Below are positions 10,031 through 24,862 of a DNA stretch of 64,000 nt, one piece after another (positions within the stretch are counted from its first letter, which is position 1; each line of letters begins with the position of its first letter). A program made the translations under genes and the position numbers. Origin of the DNA: Numida meleagris (taxonomy: Eukaryota > Chordata > Aves > Galliformes > Numididae); contig NC_034412.1 of the NCBI RefSeq assembly GCF_002078875.1, positions 33,728,793 through 33,792,792 of the forward strand. The letters are read 5' to 3'. The notes under the pieces were generated by a model. The model searched no databases and was not told the DNA's origin. It was given only the letters and a program-made list of their open reading frames with translations.

Positions 10031-13000
10031 ATGTGATATGCCAGGGGCTCTTTTCTATTCTTTGGTGATGAACTGCCCCAACAGCCATGGCAGGTTCAGA
10101 ATGTTAAAGAGCCGCTGCTCACCCGAGCTGACAAAAGGATCCTGTGTTATGAGAGCTTAAAGGACACCACAGGCACTGTCCACGGCCCCACTTTAGGATA
10201 ATGTCTTTTTCTTGGTCTTCACCATTCAACAGCAGCTACAAATAAAACATCATAAAATCAGGTCAATGCAAATTTCCTCACGTGTCTTGGGTCGGGGAGC
10301 ATCATTAGGAAAGATGCTCACCCTGCAGTGCTACGGGGTCTGTGCTGCTCGGGCTCCTCACTCCCAAACAGAAATTGCTTTGTGGGCTGTGAGGTGGCAC
10401 CCGCAGCTGCCCAGATTTATGCTCTAGCACCAAGATATAGCTTCGTTTAATTCCTAAGTCTTAATAGCAGGCATAATTTTTAAGTTATTTAAATAAAATG
10501 TTTGAACACACTGAAGTTGAATCATTGCAGCATCCTGTAATTTTTAAATTGTCTTTGATAAATGTTCTAATGTAGCATGCTTTACCAGAAAGAGGAAGAA
10601 AAAAAAGTGCTTTTTTTTTTCTCTGATTCTACTATAACTCAATACTTTGTACACGGTATTCTGTAACATAATTTGAAATATTACTGCAGGGCATTGCTAG
10701 TAAATTTCATTTATCATTTACAAGCCATAAAGCAGGCAAGAAAAAAAAGAAAAAAAGCCAAGTGCTTCCCCTCCTGTAGCTTTTCAGAGTTCTTCATGAC
10801 TAGTGCCTCAAAGCTCATAAATGACAAACTTTTTCACAAACATTTCTAAGGAACTGATTCATTTTTCATATAAATTAAAAGATATCCTAGAAAAGAAAAC
10901 ATCCACAGCTGGTACCTCCTTGGGAACAGATTGCCCAAGAATAATGAATTTTAGACTGATTCTCCAAACACAGACTTTTTCTCATCTTTATCGATGCAGT
11001 CATTCCATTTGAAATAGTACATTTATTTACACTTACAAAATATCAAAGTTTTTCCTGTTTGAGGGCGAGATATTGTGCATTATCACAATTAGTTGCCTTT
11101 CTACTCAACTTAATTTCAGTATAATTTCTCATGCCAGTGAAGGCATTGCTGATATGAATTCCATACATGTATGCAGTATTGAGCCCTGAAACTCCATTTT
11201 TTTCCAAATATTCCAGGATACCAGGCTGTAGTCTATGTAAACTCTGAAAATGAACTGCTTTCCAATAATTTGCTTTATGAAAGAATATACATGTCATCAA
11301 TCATGACAAAGTTAAGGGCTTCATATATTAGCTACTAATTTATTAACTTTTCCCTCTGAAGCTTGCTATGCTCAATAGTATCTTGCATGTTTAGAGTGTA
11401 AGGTAATTCTAACATTTTTATGTCTAACCATCTCTTCAGGAAAAAAAAGCTCAGCAAAATTAATGAAAAATTAAAAAATGTGTCAAGTCCCTGTTCTTTA
11501 TCACCTGTTTATCATTCTTTTTGGCCACTAGTTGTTATCCTAGGCTATAATAAAATAAGTAATAATAACTAATACAATAATATTTGCAATACCTATCTTC
11601 CATAAAAATGCAAAGTGCATTACAGAGATCCGGTATGCACTCAAACCTACATGTAGCTGCACTGTCCTAGCTAAAGGGTTGGATTTTGTTTGGTTGGTAG
11701 TTCTTTTCCTAAAAGGAAATGCTCAAATAACTAAACCTTTTGATATACACCAAGAAGGAAATGTGTTGTTCTGAATAATGCATACATCACTTTCATGAGC
11801 AGAAATCCTAATTTTGAATTTCAGGTCAAGTGTTTCAAATTAGACTGTCCTATCTGGACAAAATTCAGATTTCTGCTTTCCATAAGAACTTGATCTTCCT
11901 CATAAGTAATCTTGATATTGACAGATTCTCATCTATCACAACTATCAGAATGTCAGATCTTTCCAAATTTATTGCCTCCAGTCATTTCCGATCTAATCTA
12001 AGAAGTTGGAATGAAGTCTGGGTCCCATGTACCAAAAAAACTACCAACATACGAATGAACTGAAGGTGAATATAATGCAAAACTGTAAATCAGCTGGGAA
12101 ATATTTCAGTATAAGTCTTCAAAGCTCAGTCTAAGATTTCTTTAATTGTGCACTGCTGACTAGAAAACCTCATCCTTCCTGGCTAGAGCTGTCTTTTGGC
12201 CTCTCTGCCTTGAGTCCCAAAGCCAAACTGCTTCCACCACTTTCCCACCCAGCATCAATATGTGACAAATGTTTGTTTTTATCATGTGCTCAGATTGCTC
12301 CTTTCACAGTGGAATTTCAGTCAACAGGAGACATCTAGTCAATGCTGAAATATTAAAAAAAAAAATGCAAACAATAGTGTCTTCAAGCTAAAGATTTGGT
12401 TACCAAATACTATTAGAATCACTGAACATCTCATCTAACATCAGACTAAACCACAAAAAATAAGTTGTCAAACAGAGAAGGAGATAGGCTGAGAAATTTT
12501 ACTCATTGAAGATACTGGACTGGTGTTATTTGGTTTGAGGGATTTTTTTTCTGCATGTGGGTTTGTATTTTGCTGTTCTTTTTCCTTCCAACATCATAAA
12601 CCAGTTCTCATATTCATTGCTTTTAGGTTTCTAAATGGATTATAAATGCTAGTTTTAATGTGAAGATATTTAATAGGCAGGCAGCCTACATTTAAGAGAC
12701 TGTGTCAACTGATGGGCAGCACATAGTGCTCTTGTCACAACCATGCTAAAGTAATATCCCTCACACTTCTTTTAATGAAAAATAAGACATTGGTGTACCC
12801 ATGTTAGCCTGTTTTTACTTGGTAAGGGGTCAGTACACATCTAAAGTTCAGAATGTCTCAGTGGCCCTGGTTTTGAGTTCAGTATTCATGGCAAACTTGT
12901 ACTTAGCACTAATTTATGAAAACATAGGATAGTGGTGCATATTGTTTTCTCTTGGGTTTCTCAGGCCGTTGAAACTTCTTGTTTTTAAATTATATGAGGT

Positions 13001-13187
13001 CCTCCGTGGTAGCTCAAGTTTGTTAAATATGTAGGTATGTTGTAAGACCAACTTTTCCTTCCCCAGATAAAAACAGGAGCAAGTTTAACAACAATAGTTT
13101 AAAATGGACATTCCATTCTTGTCATACACTTCATCCATTTACATGCTGATGAATATGGGAAGAGTATCAGAGACTTTGCAGATAATG

Positions 13188-13985
13188 AAATCATAGAATG
13201 GCTTGGGCTGGAATGTGTCTTAAAGACCATCCAGTTCCAACCCCCCTGCCACAGGCAGGGTTGCAGCCTACCAGATCAGGTTGTCCAAGGCCCAATCCAG
13301 CCAGGCCTTGAATGTCTGCAGGGATGAAGCATCCACAGCTACTCCAGGCAACCTATTCCTGTGCCTCATCACCCCCTGAGTAAAAGAATTTCCACCTAAC
13401 ATCTAACCTGAATCCCACCTCTTTCAGTTTAAAACCATTCCCCCTTGTCCTATCACAACCCTCTGACTACAACCATCCAACAATGTTTTATCCACCTAAT
13501 AGTACAGCCATCAAATTCATACCTCTCCAGTTTAGAGGTAAGATTGTAGTGTGGGGCCATATCAAATGCCTTGCACACATCCAGGTAGACAACAGTTCAG
13601 TTGCCTTGGTCCACCAATGCTGTCACTCCATAATAGAAGCACACCAGATTGGTTAGGCATGATCTGCCCATGGTGAAGTCGTGCTGGCTGTCTCAGATGA
13701 CTTCCTTGTCTCTTATGTGTATTAACATAGCTTACAAGAGGATGTGTTCCCAGTCTTCTCAGGCATGCACATGAGGCTTACTGGCTTGTAGCTCCCCACA
13801 TCCTCCTTTGTCCCTTTCTTGAATACGTGACTGATGTTTCCCTTTTTCCAGTCACCAGGGATTTTACTTGGCAGCCATGACTTTTCAAATATACAGAGTG
13901 GCACAGCAACCACATCAGCCAGTTCCTTCAGGACTCTGGGATGCATGTTACCCAGCCCCACTGACTTGTACACATTCAGTCTCAG
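13188..13985 (-). mobile_element. CR1 LINE fragments, minus strand, internally deleted
   Basis: The CR1 3' region (13188 to about 13480, starting AATCATAGAATGGCTTGGG on the plus strand) is joined to an upstream reverse-transcriptase segment (about 13495-13985). The latter encodes the HPRVLKELADVV and WKKGNISHVFKKG segments seen in CR1 N-terminal reverse transcriptase. The intervening catalytic part is missing, and stops break the frame. This is either one copy with an internal deletion or two adjacent fragments. Confidence 0.88.
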
Positions 13986-16900
13986 ATGGTGGCTGGTTAT
14001 GCTTGGACTGCAGTTTGAACTGAAATTAAATTTGCTCAGTTTCCAAATACTGCTTCAGTAAATGCCCATTTACTGTACGGCTAGCCAAAATTAGTTAAGA
14101 GGGAAGGACTTCCTCCCATTTAGCAGCCACAACTCTACCAAAAAATTTCCTCAAATTCTACATTCCTTAAGATTACTTATCACAATACAGCCATAACCTA
14201 AATAGTTTACAAGTACAGCATTAGCACTGCAAGACAAGCTAATAATTATCGTAGGCTTATTACCTGTGCTACTATTACTAATGTCAGTAAGTTATGCTGT
14301 ACTTTCTGCGTAACATGCCAAAATTGATATGAATTTTAAGTACTTCGGTATAACATATGTACTGATTTGACAAAAGCTCTTTTTGAAGGTTAGTTTGAGC
14401 AGCTATTCCTATCTTTATTAGCAATATTTAAATCTTGTCACTGTATACTGCACTTACAAATTACATGTCAGTGGTATTTGAATTTCATAATATATATATT
14501 TTTAGTAACTCTAACTTCAAACCAGTGCTATTATGGTAAGACAGAATATGAATAAAACAAATCTTATTCAGTAATTCAATTAGTAATTATTATTTGCACA
14601 TTAATTTTATTTACATCCGCATTTATTGAAATACTGTTAACCTTTTAACTTTTAAAACATTGAAACAGAATGAAAATCATGTTTATGTTGTCTTTCATGT
14701 AAAATAATGCCTCTCCTCTTAAACAATATATAATTAAGCAGAACCTACTGCCATAAGAATTATATCAGAGAGCTTAAAGATATTTTTAACGTGCAAAGTA
14801 TATGGATAAGACAGTCAACGTGATAACTCTTTTTTAGAAACACTCCATATGTAAGAGTAACTTAGACTCTTGTGTTATAAAGCATAATACATTGTATTTA
14901 ATTACAAAATAGAAGAACAAGTTATTTGCTAGAAAAAAAAGTATTTCAAAGCTATAGATTAAGAATCATAAAAAAATTTTAGTTATACCACTTTCATGAC
15001 ATTCTTTGTTTAGAAACATGACAATATACTTGGGTATATTTACAGTTTTTAAACTGAAAAATGTCAAAATGTGAAACCTGACTTGTTATTTGCAACTTGC
15101 AAAAAAATATTGCCAATTTCCAAGGGTTTTTGTAAATCAAAGGTGTTTTGAAATTGTGAACATGAATATTTTTCACTGGTAAAAATGTTTGTCTGTCACT
15201 GAGTTCTATTACATGCTTTTATGTTTCTGAACACAAACAAACTAATTGCCAAAAACCTACATGCAGGCCATGGTAATTCTCTGTTACCTTCTATTCTTGG
15301 CTCTGTCAGAACATATTTTCAGTAAGAGACACCAAACTGGAGTGTCAATAAGCATAAGGAACTTTGTACTATCCATATTTGACATTTACCAGTTTCTACT
15401 AATGTTGAATTTCCTCAAAATATTGTGCAATTTATCTGACTGTGAATATCAATCTTTCTAGTAGTACAACACCATTATCGTATGATTCATATCTATGTTT
15501 ATCTGTCACATAGTCCATTTTTGGTTGTTTTTTTTGTTGTTGTTGTTGGTGCTGTTTATTTATTTATCTGCAGTGAACAATTTAGGAATTATTTGGGAGA
15601 AAAATAACAGATACTTAGGCCTATCATGATTTGGCAGTACATAACTAAATCAATGTTCAATGACTTATAGTTGAATACTCATGGAGTATAGAACAAGAAC
15701 ACAACGTTGACCTTGTTGAATTCCTAAGTTCACAGTTTACATTTCCAATTCATGTTTTACATACTAAAGAATTTTTTCCTTATTTACTAAGCAGTAATTG
15801 AAGACAAATTAGGTACAATACACAGAAAAACTGGGAGATGATAAATGCTTCTTTTTAATAGCCTTTCATCGTGCAGTCATTAGTCCCCTCCCCTACTCTC
15901 CCAAGACATCTTCTCTCCTCATTAGTAGGATCCTAAAGCAGCCCCAGGTGGAACTCGAGTAAAAGGATAATGCACAAAACAAATTTTATTTTTTGTAGTG
16001 TTCTGATCTGGATATTAAAGTAGCTTTTTCCAATTCTTAGTTTTAATAACAATTGTATTCTATGGATATAGTGTTGGTCAATTTTCACACACAGGGAGGT
16101 AAAAAAAATGTCATTTATCTGGCCTAATATGAGCTACATGGATCTGAGCAGTCCCTGTGAGCGTGCACAGGAAACAGACTAATTTTGTGGGATCCACGGG
16201 TTCCTTCAGTGCACTGTACCACTCACAGACACCAGGTGTTTTTATTCTACCCTCTCCAGGTCAAGGGAAAGACTAATGGCAGCTGCTCCTGTGCTGAAAA
16301 AGGTGACTAGGAGCTTCCCTGGACTTTTCCAAGAAGTCTGGATTTTTTTGGTTGGTGTTTTTTTGTTGCTGTTGTGTTTTGTTTTGGTGGGGGAGATTGT
16401 TTGGTTGCTTTTTGAAACAAAATGTTTACTCCTTAGGTGTTTTCTTTCTGTTGAAAGAGCAACAAGCTAATTCAGACACCAACAAACCAAACCTCTGTAG
16501 AGAACTTCCCTAGCTTCATACAAGAAAGCACTCAGAGTACAAAACCTGTAGTAACGCACTGTCTACAGGGCTCTTCTTTCATTCAGAAGTACCCGAGATC
16601 AAAGGCCTTCTCCAAAAGCATAGCAACAATCAGTTAATCAGTCTGGCCACATATCGTAGCTGATCCAAATCTGTTCAGCTATTATAACTTCAAAGGACGC
16701 ATCCATTCCAACACACAAAGATCAAACTCAAAATATCTTGTAAACCGAAGACTCTCAGATCTGGCTGACATTGTATGGTAACAATTGCAAAAACATTTGC
16801 TGTTCAGAGTCTCTTTTCCAAAACTAGAAATATATTTGCCATAAAATGAAATTGCAGAAGAGTTTGGCGCACCTCTCCCCAAACATATCACATCTCAAGA

Positions 16901-17031
16901 TGCCAGAACTGTTCATTCACCAACACAAACAGCAGAAAAAAATTCAGGTTTCATTAATTTTTAAATCTGAGCTCATTTAACAACTAGCTCACTTCAGACC
17001 TCTCACATACCAAGGTGAAATAATTTCCTTA

Positions 17032-17074
17032 CGTGTGTGTGTGCACACATATACATATATATGTACACACATGT
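17032..17074. repeat. TG/CA/TA dinucleotide-rich tract
   Basis: Mixed (GT)n, (CA)n and (TA)n alternating purine-pyrimidine sequence of about 43 bp, a likely polymorphic microsatellite. Confidence 0.85.
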
Positions 17075-17360
17075 CTGTTTCTTTGCCATGTTCAAGCACA
17101 CATACTGCATTTATTTACAGTTACTGTATGGCTCTGCTTGGGGCTGCATTTTAAAAAGACAAATAGCCTCAGAAAAAAATAAAAAAGAAGAATAGAAGAA
17201 TTGTAATAATAACTGTGTTCTTTCAAAAACTAAAAAAAAAAAGTAAAAAAAAAAAAGCTGTCAGGTGGCTTCAGAGTCATCTGCCAACATACTAAAAAAT
17301 ATGCAAGTTAAAAAAAAACAAATCCAGAAAAAATACACTTGAACAGAATTCCACAGGAGA

Positions 17361-17391
17361 ACAAAACAAAACAAAACAAAACAAAACAAAA
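17361..17391. repeat. (AAAAC)n microsatellite
   Basis: About six uninterrupted ACAAA/AAAAC pentanucleotide units. Confidence 0.95.
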
Positions 17392-20300
17392 ACCCACAAC
17401 ACTTGGATTCCTTTCTGGCAGCCTCAGTTATGTCTGTGGTTGGTGACTGAAAAATGCTCTCAAAATTGCTTGGTCTCCAATTGGTACCTCACATGACCTG
17501 GCTTTGGTAGCAGCCGTTACAGGAATTTAACTTCAAAAACAGATGAAAAACAGAACAGAGAGCTGAACAGCAAACAAAGAGACAGACAGACCGGCCTCAT
17601 TTATTTAAAATTCAGTTATTTTTAGCTGGAAGGAGTTTAAGGCCAACCAAACTGTTTTGTTGGGTTTTTTTTCTTTTTTTTTCCTTGAGACTTTGACATT
17701 GCTTTTATAACTCTCTGTCTACCAGGTCAAAAGAGCTCAAATACCCTTCTTCTTAATTGTTCCATTTCCTAATTGCTGTCACGTATCCTATTTGGGACAT
17801 CACCCACTGCCCATCACAAACTCCCACCACAGCAGTAGCGCAGCCCAAGAGAAGGAAGAGGAAGAGAAGGGATTTGGTGCATGGACACAGAGTGTACTGG
17901 TCTGACAGCAAACCAGATAATCATTGCAGCGTTTGTTCACTTCCTATGCAAGTAAATTAAGTGTTCCAGATCACAAAGGAAAGGCTTTTACCACTCCATG
18001 AGCATCCCCTAAGTTTTGCCTCTCCTCCAGTGCCATTTGTCAGCTCAGCTTCCTCTGGCCAGAAGTACCGGGTGTGGCTCCCAGCAGGGTTTATTCTAAA
18101 AATAGCCAGAGGGGACTTGAGGGTGACATGAGATTTACTTTCCATTTCTTCCCTTCGCTGGGAAGTGGCCTGCGTAACCTAATAAGCATTTTCTGTCTAA
18201 TTTCCATGCTGTTATGTTTTACAGGAACTGAATCAACTGCTTATGCACAGCTCCTTGCCAACCTCTGAACTGAAAGGAACATCGTGCTCCTTCACTTGGG
18301 TCCCCTACCTCTGTCTTTTCTTTTTTTCCTCCTCATCACCTTATTGATAATTTTTACTACCTTTTGCAGACCTGCAATTCCTATAGGTTCTGTTTTCTTA
18401 AAAGTCCTAAAACTTAAAACTAAATGGAAACCTAGACTTCAATTTAAACATTTTATTGGCATGCATCTCTGTTGCTCATCATTGCAGTACTCAGTAGCTT
18501 CCAGCTAAATAAACACATTCAGTATTACGAGAACACAAAATTACCATAACACAGAACAGTACAGCAGATACCATAGGTATGGATGGTAGTGAGAAAAGGA
18601 GAAAAGCAGTGCCCAGAACTTTGTCACTTATATAAGATGAACAACTGCAAATTGTCTTGTGCTTAGGAGAGTGGGAAGAGACCAGGTAGGGCTGCAAAGG
18701 TTGGGTAGGGAAAGCATTGGTAGAAAGGCTCTTCTGGGTCACTGGCACTAGAAAATGCTAGTTTGACAATATCAAATTACTTTATTACTCTGAGAAAGTT
18801 TGAGCAAAAAAGTAGTGACCATTTTCCAGACTACAGTAAGAGAACATTCGCTGCAGCTTCCTTTATCAGCAGCGCTGCTTAGCTTGGCTTGAACTGACTT
18901 TCTGTGAATTTTGTTGTGCCCTTGTACAACAGAGGTTTACATCAATGTAACAGAACTCATCTCCTTCTGAAACAACTCTACCAAAAACACTTCTCACCCT
19001 GTTTTGAGTTTTGGAGCAGAAAGCTACCTGTTCATGCATTAATTCCTGCTCATGTTTTTCAGTTGTTCTTTCATCTTGCCTGTGCCTGTATCAGTTTTCT
19101 CATCTGTAAAAAAAATTGAATAATTCTTACTAACTTTCTGGAGTGTTGTGAATCTTATTTAGTGTTTGTGCAAAGAAAATTACAACGCTGTTCTCGTATC
19201 TCAGTTTTGTCACTTGAATCTGTCCATGTCACTTGTCACTCTGTCCATCTGTCAACCTGTCACTTGAAGAGTCCATGTTTTTCACTTGGGCTATGGTTCA
19301 AGTCACTGAACTACTTATACTTGCCCTTTCAGAAGGTCTTAAAACATAAGTGTTTCTTTTATGGTATAGGATTATAATGACCAAAGAACCCGATGCACTT
19401 TCTGATGTACTTGGCTATGGCTGATTAAATATTTCTTTTTGGAAAGAGTTTTTGTCAGTGGTCTAATTATTTTCTTGTTTTGTTTTAAACTAGAGCAGCG
19501 CTCTTCTTGCATTCATGTTTGAGTAACCACTGTACTCCCTAATAGAACACTTTTCAAAATGATTGCATTCCAAAAATATATATATACTCTTTTGTAAAGT
19601 TAAAAACATCATTACTAGCTCTTCAGAGTATTGATGTTCAATTTATGAAGAGTTCTTTCAACGCTTACATGTTCGGTCATATTTTGCTTGTCCTCAGGCC
19701 AATTCAATTTACATGAAATGCTAGTCTTCCTGCTTTTATTTTTGATATTTAATATACTCTAAATCGATGTCCTCAAAATGCAATGAAATCAAACATAACA
19801 GCCAATGCCATTCCAAGAAAACACATCCAAAATAATTTAGCAAATAGTGCTCTTGGTCAAACAGATTGGATCAATGCATTTTGCTGGTTTGAACATTGTG
19901 TTACAAAAAAAGTTTGAGTCCCGGCAATACATATGCCAGGCTATAATTTGCCCAGTAAATTAAACAATCATAAATATTCTGTAATTCAAGTGAGCAACCA
20001 GCACAGGCTGAACTGAATAGCATGCTAACAGATAGTGGAGCTCTAGGAGACATGAGAAAATTGTGCCTAAGTAACCTTACTAAATTACACTTACTAAATG
20101 ATGCTTTCTTAATACTCTAGTAGAGTATTAAATTACTTATATTACTAAGTTCTCATTGGAGAGTTTTCCAGTGTGATTAAAATCTTGTGGCTCACAGAAT
20201 AATTCACTAAAGCCATGGAGAAGAATTCTGGGAGGGGCAAGATGTCTTTCTGGGGAGTCAAAGCAAAGCAGACATTCACAGGTAACTGGAATAAGACAGG

Positions 20301-23300
20301 GAAATCAATTCCTATAGTGCTGCAAGTAGAATTTCTCATTGATTATTGCTCCTGAAATAAGGACTTTAAGCTGTGAGGTAAGTAAGAAAAGGTAATTACA
20401 TTGTCTCCACCACCCCTCACAAAATGAAGTTTACATTTTATGGATTTGGAGAGATACTTCAACATAACTCTCCCTTATTTCTGCTCTCAGATATTTCTTC
20501 AAAGAATGCTTTATGGGAAGATAACATTAAACTGAGTAATGCGGTTAAACATATAACATTGCTGCTAATGTTCTTTAGAAGCAATCTATCATATCTTATT
20601 TAATTTCACCAGTCTCGTACAATGAGTCCCAGGCTCAACATTTAGCTAAATTGCCCAAAGACACTCTTCCAACCATATGTAATACACAATAAGTAACTCT
20701 TCTTTAAATTGCCTGGGAACATAATGCAGAACAACTCTCAAGGAAAAAAATCTGGGGCTGAGATATTTTTCATGCACCTTCTATCCAGGTGATGCTTCTC
20801 TCTCATTTCAGATTTGCCCCCAGCATGACCGAACAGCCACTAACCTTTTGCCCAACGTTCATTAGCATTTGCCTACTGGTGACATTTATCAGCATTGTGT
20901 CTGATACTCTTGTAGCAGCAAGAGTTTTGGCACAAGTTTCTGTGTGTTCAGATTCCGAGGGGGATGGAGAGAACACAAGCTGTCTCCAAATTGAAGGAAT
21001 CAATTTTCCTTTCTGAAGTCAGACAGGCTTTCGTTTATTGCCTATTGACTCCATAGAGAGATAATAACGATATTGCTACTTTCAGTGAAAAAGACCATTA
21101 CTGAAGACAATGCATTCAAGGAAAGATGACAGCTCTCTTCATCCCCAGACTGCTCTTCACTCCCTGAGTTATGATATGGGCTCTCTCCAGAAGTACCCTC
21201 TGCTACCTTGCCCTGGGGCATAGAGAGCATCTGACTTTTTCAGATACAGGTCCAATGACCAAGAAGCTCAGATTCTCAGACTCCTCACACTAGAGCTTAC
21301 AGGTCTCCAGCATTTTTGGGTCCCTAGCCAAGCTTTGAACAGACTGTCCTAGAACCACTAGGCTAGATGAATCAGTTACTGCATTATCCATCCACCCCAA
21401 TCCTCACCAGCCTCAGCAGAATTGTACACAGTAGGGCAGTAGATAGACACTAGATGCCCCAGTACTAAATTACTAAGTCCGGCTCAGTATCTGACCCAGA
21501 GGACTTATCCAGTGCCTCCAAACCAGGTTGATCCCTTCTCTGAAGTATTTCAGTGCTGGGGCGCAGGTATGGCAGAGCACTGGTACTCTCCAAAGAGAGA
21601 TCAGGTCTTTTCTCTGCCCTCCCTTTTTATTTGCAGTCTGGGATAAGAAGCAGCATAGGAAGCAAAAAAGTATTTTCTATTTGCTTTTTCTTAAATGAAG
21701 TTGTTAAAATAATAGCAGTGTCTGCTGGGAGGCTTTCCTTCAGTTTCAGGGTAATAGTATCCATTCTTATTCTTTCACATGCCATTTAAATTTGCTGATG
21801 ATGATACACAGTTTGTCATTCTTTTTCAGTTTCAGTTAAATACTGCCATAAAAAGCTTACTTTCTGCACTTGCAACACAAGAGCCTTTCAGATGTTGTGG
21901 GAGTCCTTGCAATAATACCAAATAAAGGTTCCAAGCAGATGAAATAACTATAAACATTCAAAAACCTACACAAACTATCTGTCATAATAGCTGACCTTTC
22001 GGTCATTCAGCAAAACTGACTTGTCCACACCAGACTGTGCCCAATCCAGAAAGAATAGTGTCACCAATATTTATGTTTTTTCCTCTTTTAGTAAGTGTTT
22101 ATATTTCAATTTTTAAAAAAATCAGTAAATTGTCTTGCAAAACAGTAACTTGTTCCAAATATAGAATCTCATTTTACATTTGAATATACGTATTTCTCAG
22201 AAATGACACCATCTGAGAACAGTTTTTTATTGCAATGCTGTAGTGTATGCAGTCAATCACATGAAAATGATCTAAATTATAAGCTTTATTTCTTTTCCTG
22301 CAATTGGCTGTGAGACAAATCTACATGAACACAAGTGGCTATGCTTAATATTTTCAGTCATAAAGTTTCATTCTAGTTTAATTGCCACTTAATTATGTGG
22401 CTCTTTTCATACACATTCTTAATATATGACTTTTTTTTCCCTACATCTTGTGTTTTAAGATTGCAGTTAAGGACATTTATGTACCTTTACTGTATAGCAG
22501 TTTTTATTGTGGTATGAGGGAACAAAGTAATTTGCTCTGATAGATTAAAAAGTACAGAATTACATATGCTGAAAATTATTCAGCATTGCTCTGCAGAGTT
22601 AACCTGAACTGCTGTTTATCACCTATGAATGTTTTGTTGAACGCTTTTGTAAACAATGCTGAAGAAATCTGTGTTGAGTAATGTGTTTCAGAACATATTA
22701 GTGCTGTCCAACCCTGGTGTCAAAAAGCCATTGGGTTCTCAGCTACTTCCAACTCTGCTTTCAGTGATACATCTCTTTTTTCTATGTCCCATATGAAATC
22801 ATGGGCTCAAATATCTACAGCACTTACTTGGCAGTCCTAAGCGCTACAGCGAGACAGGAATCATCAAACAGATCTGAATTTTGGTTGTCCTTCAACATGC
22901 ACTTCTATGGCTGTTTTGGTTTAACAGGTTTTAAAGATCCTAAGGCACGACTGTGGTACTATGGCTTGATTTCTTAACACAGCGCAAATGACATTGAACT
23001 GTTGCACCACTGGCACTGTAACACCTGTATCCTATTAGATTTCTGAGAGATTTTTAGTAGTAGTTTAAGTTACAGCATTTATCAGGTCAGAATTAAACTT
23101 CCGTAACAAAAAACAGAAGCCCAGACCTGAGGACGTAAAAAGATTTTAACATCACTCACTGATATTTTGTAAATATGACTAACAACTGCTTTACCACTAG
23201 TGTTTAGTGGATACAAATCAACATATCCTTTTTAGTGAGGTGGCACAGTTATTACAATAATTAAGAAAGCCAGATGGGTCCAAATCAGCCCAGGTGGTCT

Positions 23301-24196
23301 CGAGTCTGCCAATTTACCAAACTTATGTTTTCATTTTATTTGGGTGAGAAGTGCCCGTCATTCTTTTTCAGGGATGCACCAAGCTGCTGTGGTTGTTTGT
23401 CATCATTTTCTAAAACCAGACTAGTTAGCTGTCAGTTTGCAAATATTGTGGATAACAGGCATTACTTGAAGCAGCATTGGCCTGATTAATGAGAAAAATT
23501 GGATTTTTAACCTATTCCTTTCCTTCCTTTTCAATGCTATGTTAATTTGGAAATGAATTTTCTTCCGCATACTCTCTCAGGTGGTGCCTTCAGCTAATTA
23601 GAGTACCAAATTCTTAAATTAGCTTTTTCTAGAGCATCAGCAACCAGCCTCTTCCTACCCCCATCCACAATTAAACAGCCTCTTCAAGATCCACACAGAG
23701 AAGTAAGATCAAGTCCCTGGCTCACATGCACCTCCCATCCCATTTCAACCATGCTTATAGCAATGTTCTTTTAAACATGTAGTACATCTGTTTATGTGCA
23801 GAGAGAGCAACCATTTTATTTCAAAACCAGCTGGAGCCTGTGGAAAGGCAGCAAACACAGCACTCTCTCATAAAGATTTTGCTTATTTCCCTTGTCTTTG
23901 CTATAATAAGCGGATAGCTGAATGCTCTAGGATCTAAATATAATCACTGCCGAATTCTTATCTTTTTACAAGATAAAGACACTAAGGTGCGCCACCCACA
24001 ACAGCACCATATGTGAGAGACTTTCATTTTCCATATACAGCTGAAGAACATTTCCTTTTATGGAATAATTCATCATTTCCACTTAACACTGCCACTGTGA
24101 CCCCTGGTCAGGGCACTGGTTTATCAGAAGGAAATGAGTCTCACTAAGCGGGTAAAATTGCTATTTAAACATACTGTTTTGCACTGAATAATTTAG

Positions 24197-24214
24197 CACA
24201 CACACACACACACA
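24197..24214. repeat. (CA)n microsatellite
   Basis: Nine CA units without interruption. Confidence 0.95.
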
Positions 24215-24837
24215 AAAATTGCCAAGTTATCACTTTCCAAATTTGCCATAAAAACTCTGTGGAGTTTAAATGCAGAGTGCTCTCCTAGGCCACCAGGATG
24301 AGCATTGCCTTCTTAGTCCCATTACTGCAGGGAACAGCTGAACCAGTCAGTAAACAAAGCCAATGATGGCAGTATGGACGGAACTTCAACTCTACGAAGA
24401 ATGACCTCCCTCCATAGACGCAAAAAAACCATTTTTGGTTGTGTTACTGGCAGAGCAGCCATAAAGCATGAAGTCCAGAGTACGTCACCCAAACACTGAG
24501 CATGTAAAACAGATTTTGCAGCCTGCCCTGCACTTCATGCTCCAACAGCTGCCTTCCTAGCAATACTCAAATTAGAATGGCTGCATGTTCAATAGGGAGC
24601 AAAAGCATAGCTCTTCAGCAGCCGATGTCATCCACAGCCCATGCCACTGCATACTTTAGAAGCATCACTTCAGCAGCACTCATGAAATCATGAACAAGCC
24701 ACTGAATTTAATGCAGATCAGCTCCTTGAACTAGCTCATGATATTCTTGTTTGGGCAGCAAAGAGTATGGGTGGGAATGCCCAGGGATTGCAGGAGAGAG
24801 AAAAAGGAACTGGATCTTGGGTTAAAGTCAGAAGTTT

Positions 24838-24862
24838 ATAAATAAATAAATAAATAAATAAA
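24838..24862. repeat. (AAAT)n microsatellite
   Basis: About six ATAA/AAAT tetranucleotide units in a row. Confidence 0.95.

Larger units (their letters stand above)
8471..13187. other. Intergenic with assembly gap, no gene recognised
   Basis: No gene is recognised. The part from about 9380 to 10430 is more GC-rich than its surroundings and has low repeat content. It includes a CTCF-like site (9396-9412), a C-rich run and the N gap. The remainder is AT-rich with A/T runs. Confidence 0.6.

Noticed and set aside
17361..17391. CRISPR-like direct repeats
   Set aside because: Pentanucleotide microsatellite in a vertebrate genome; no spacers.
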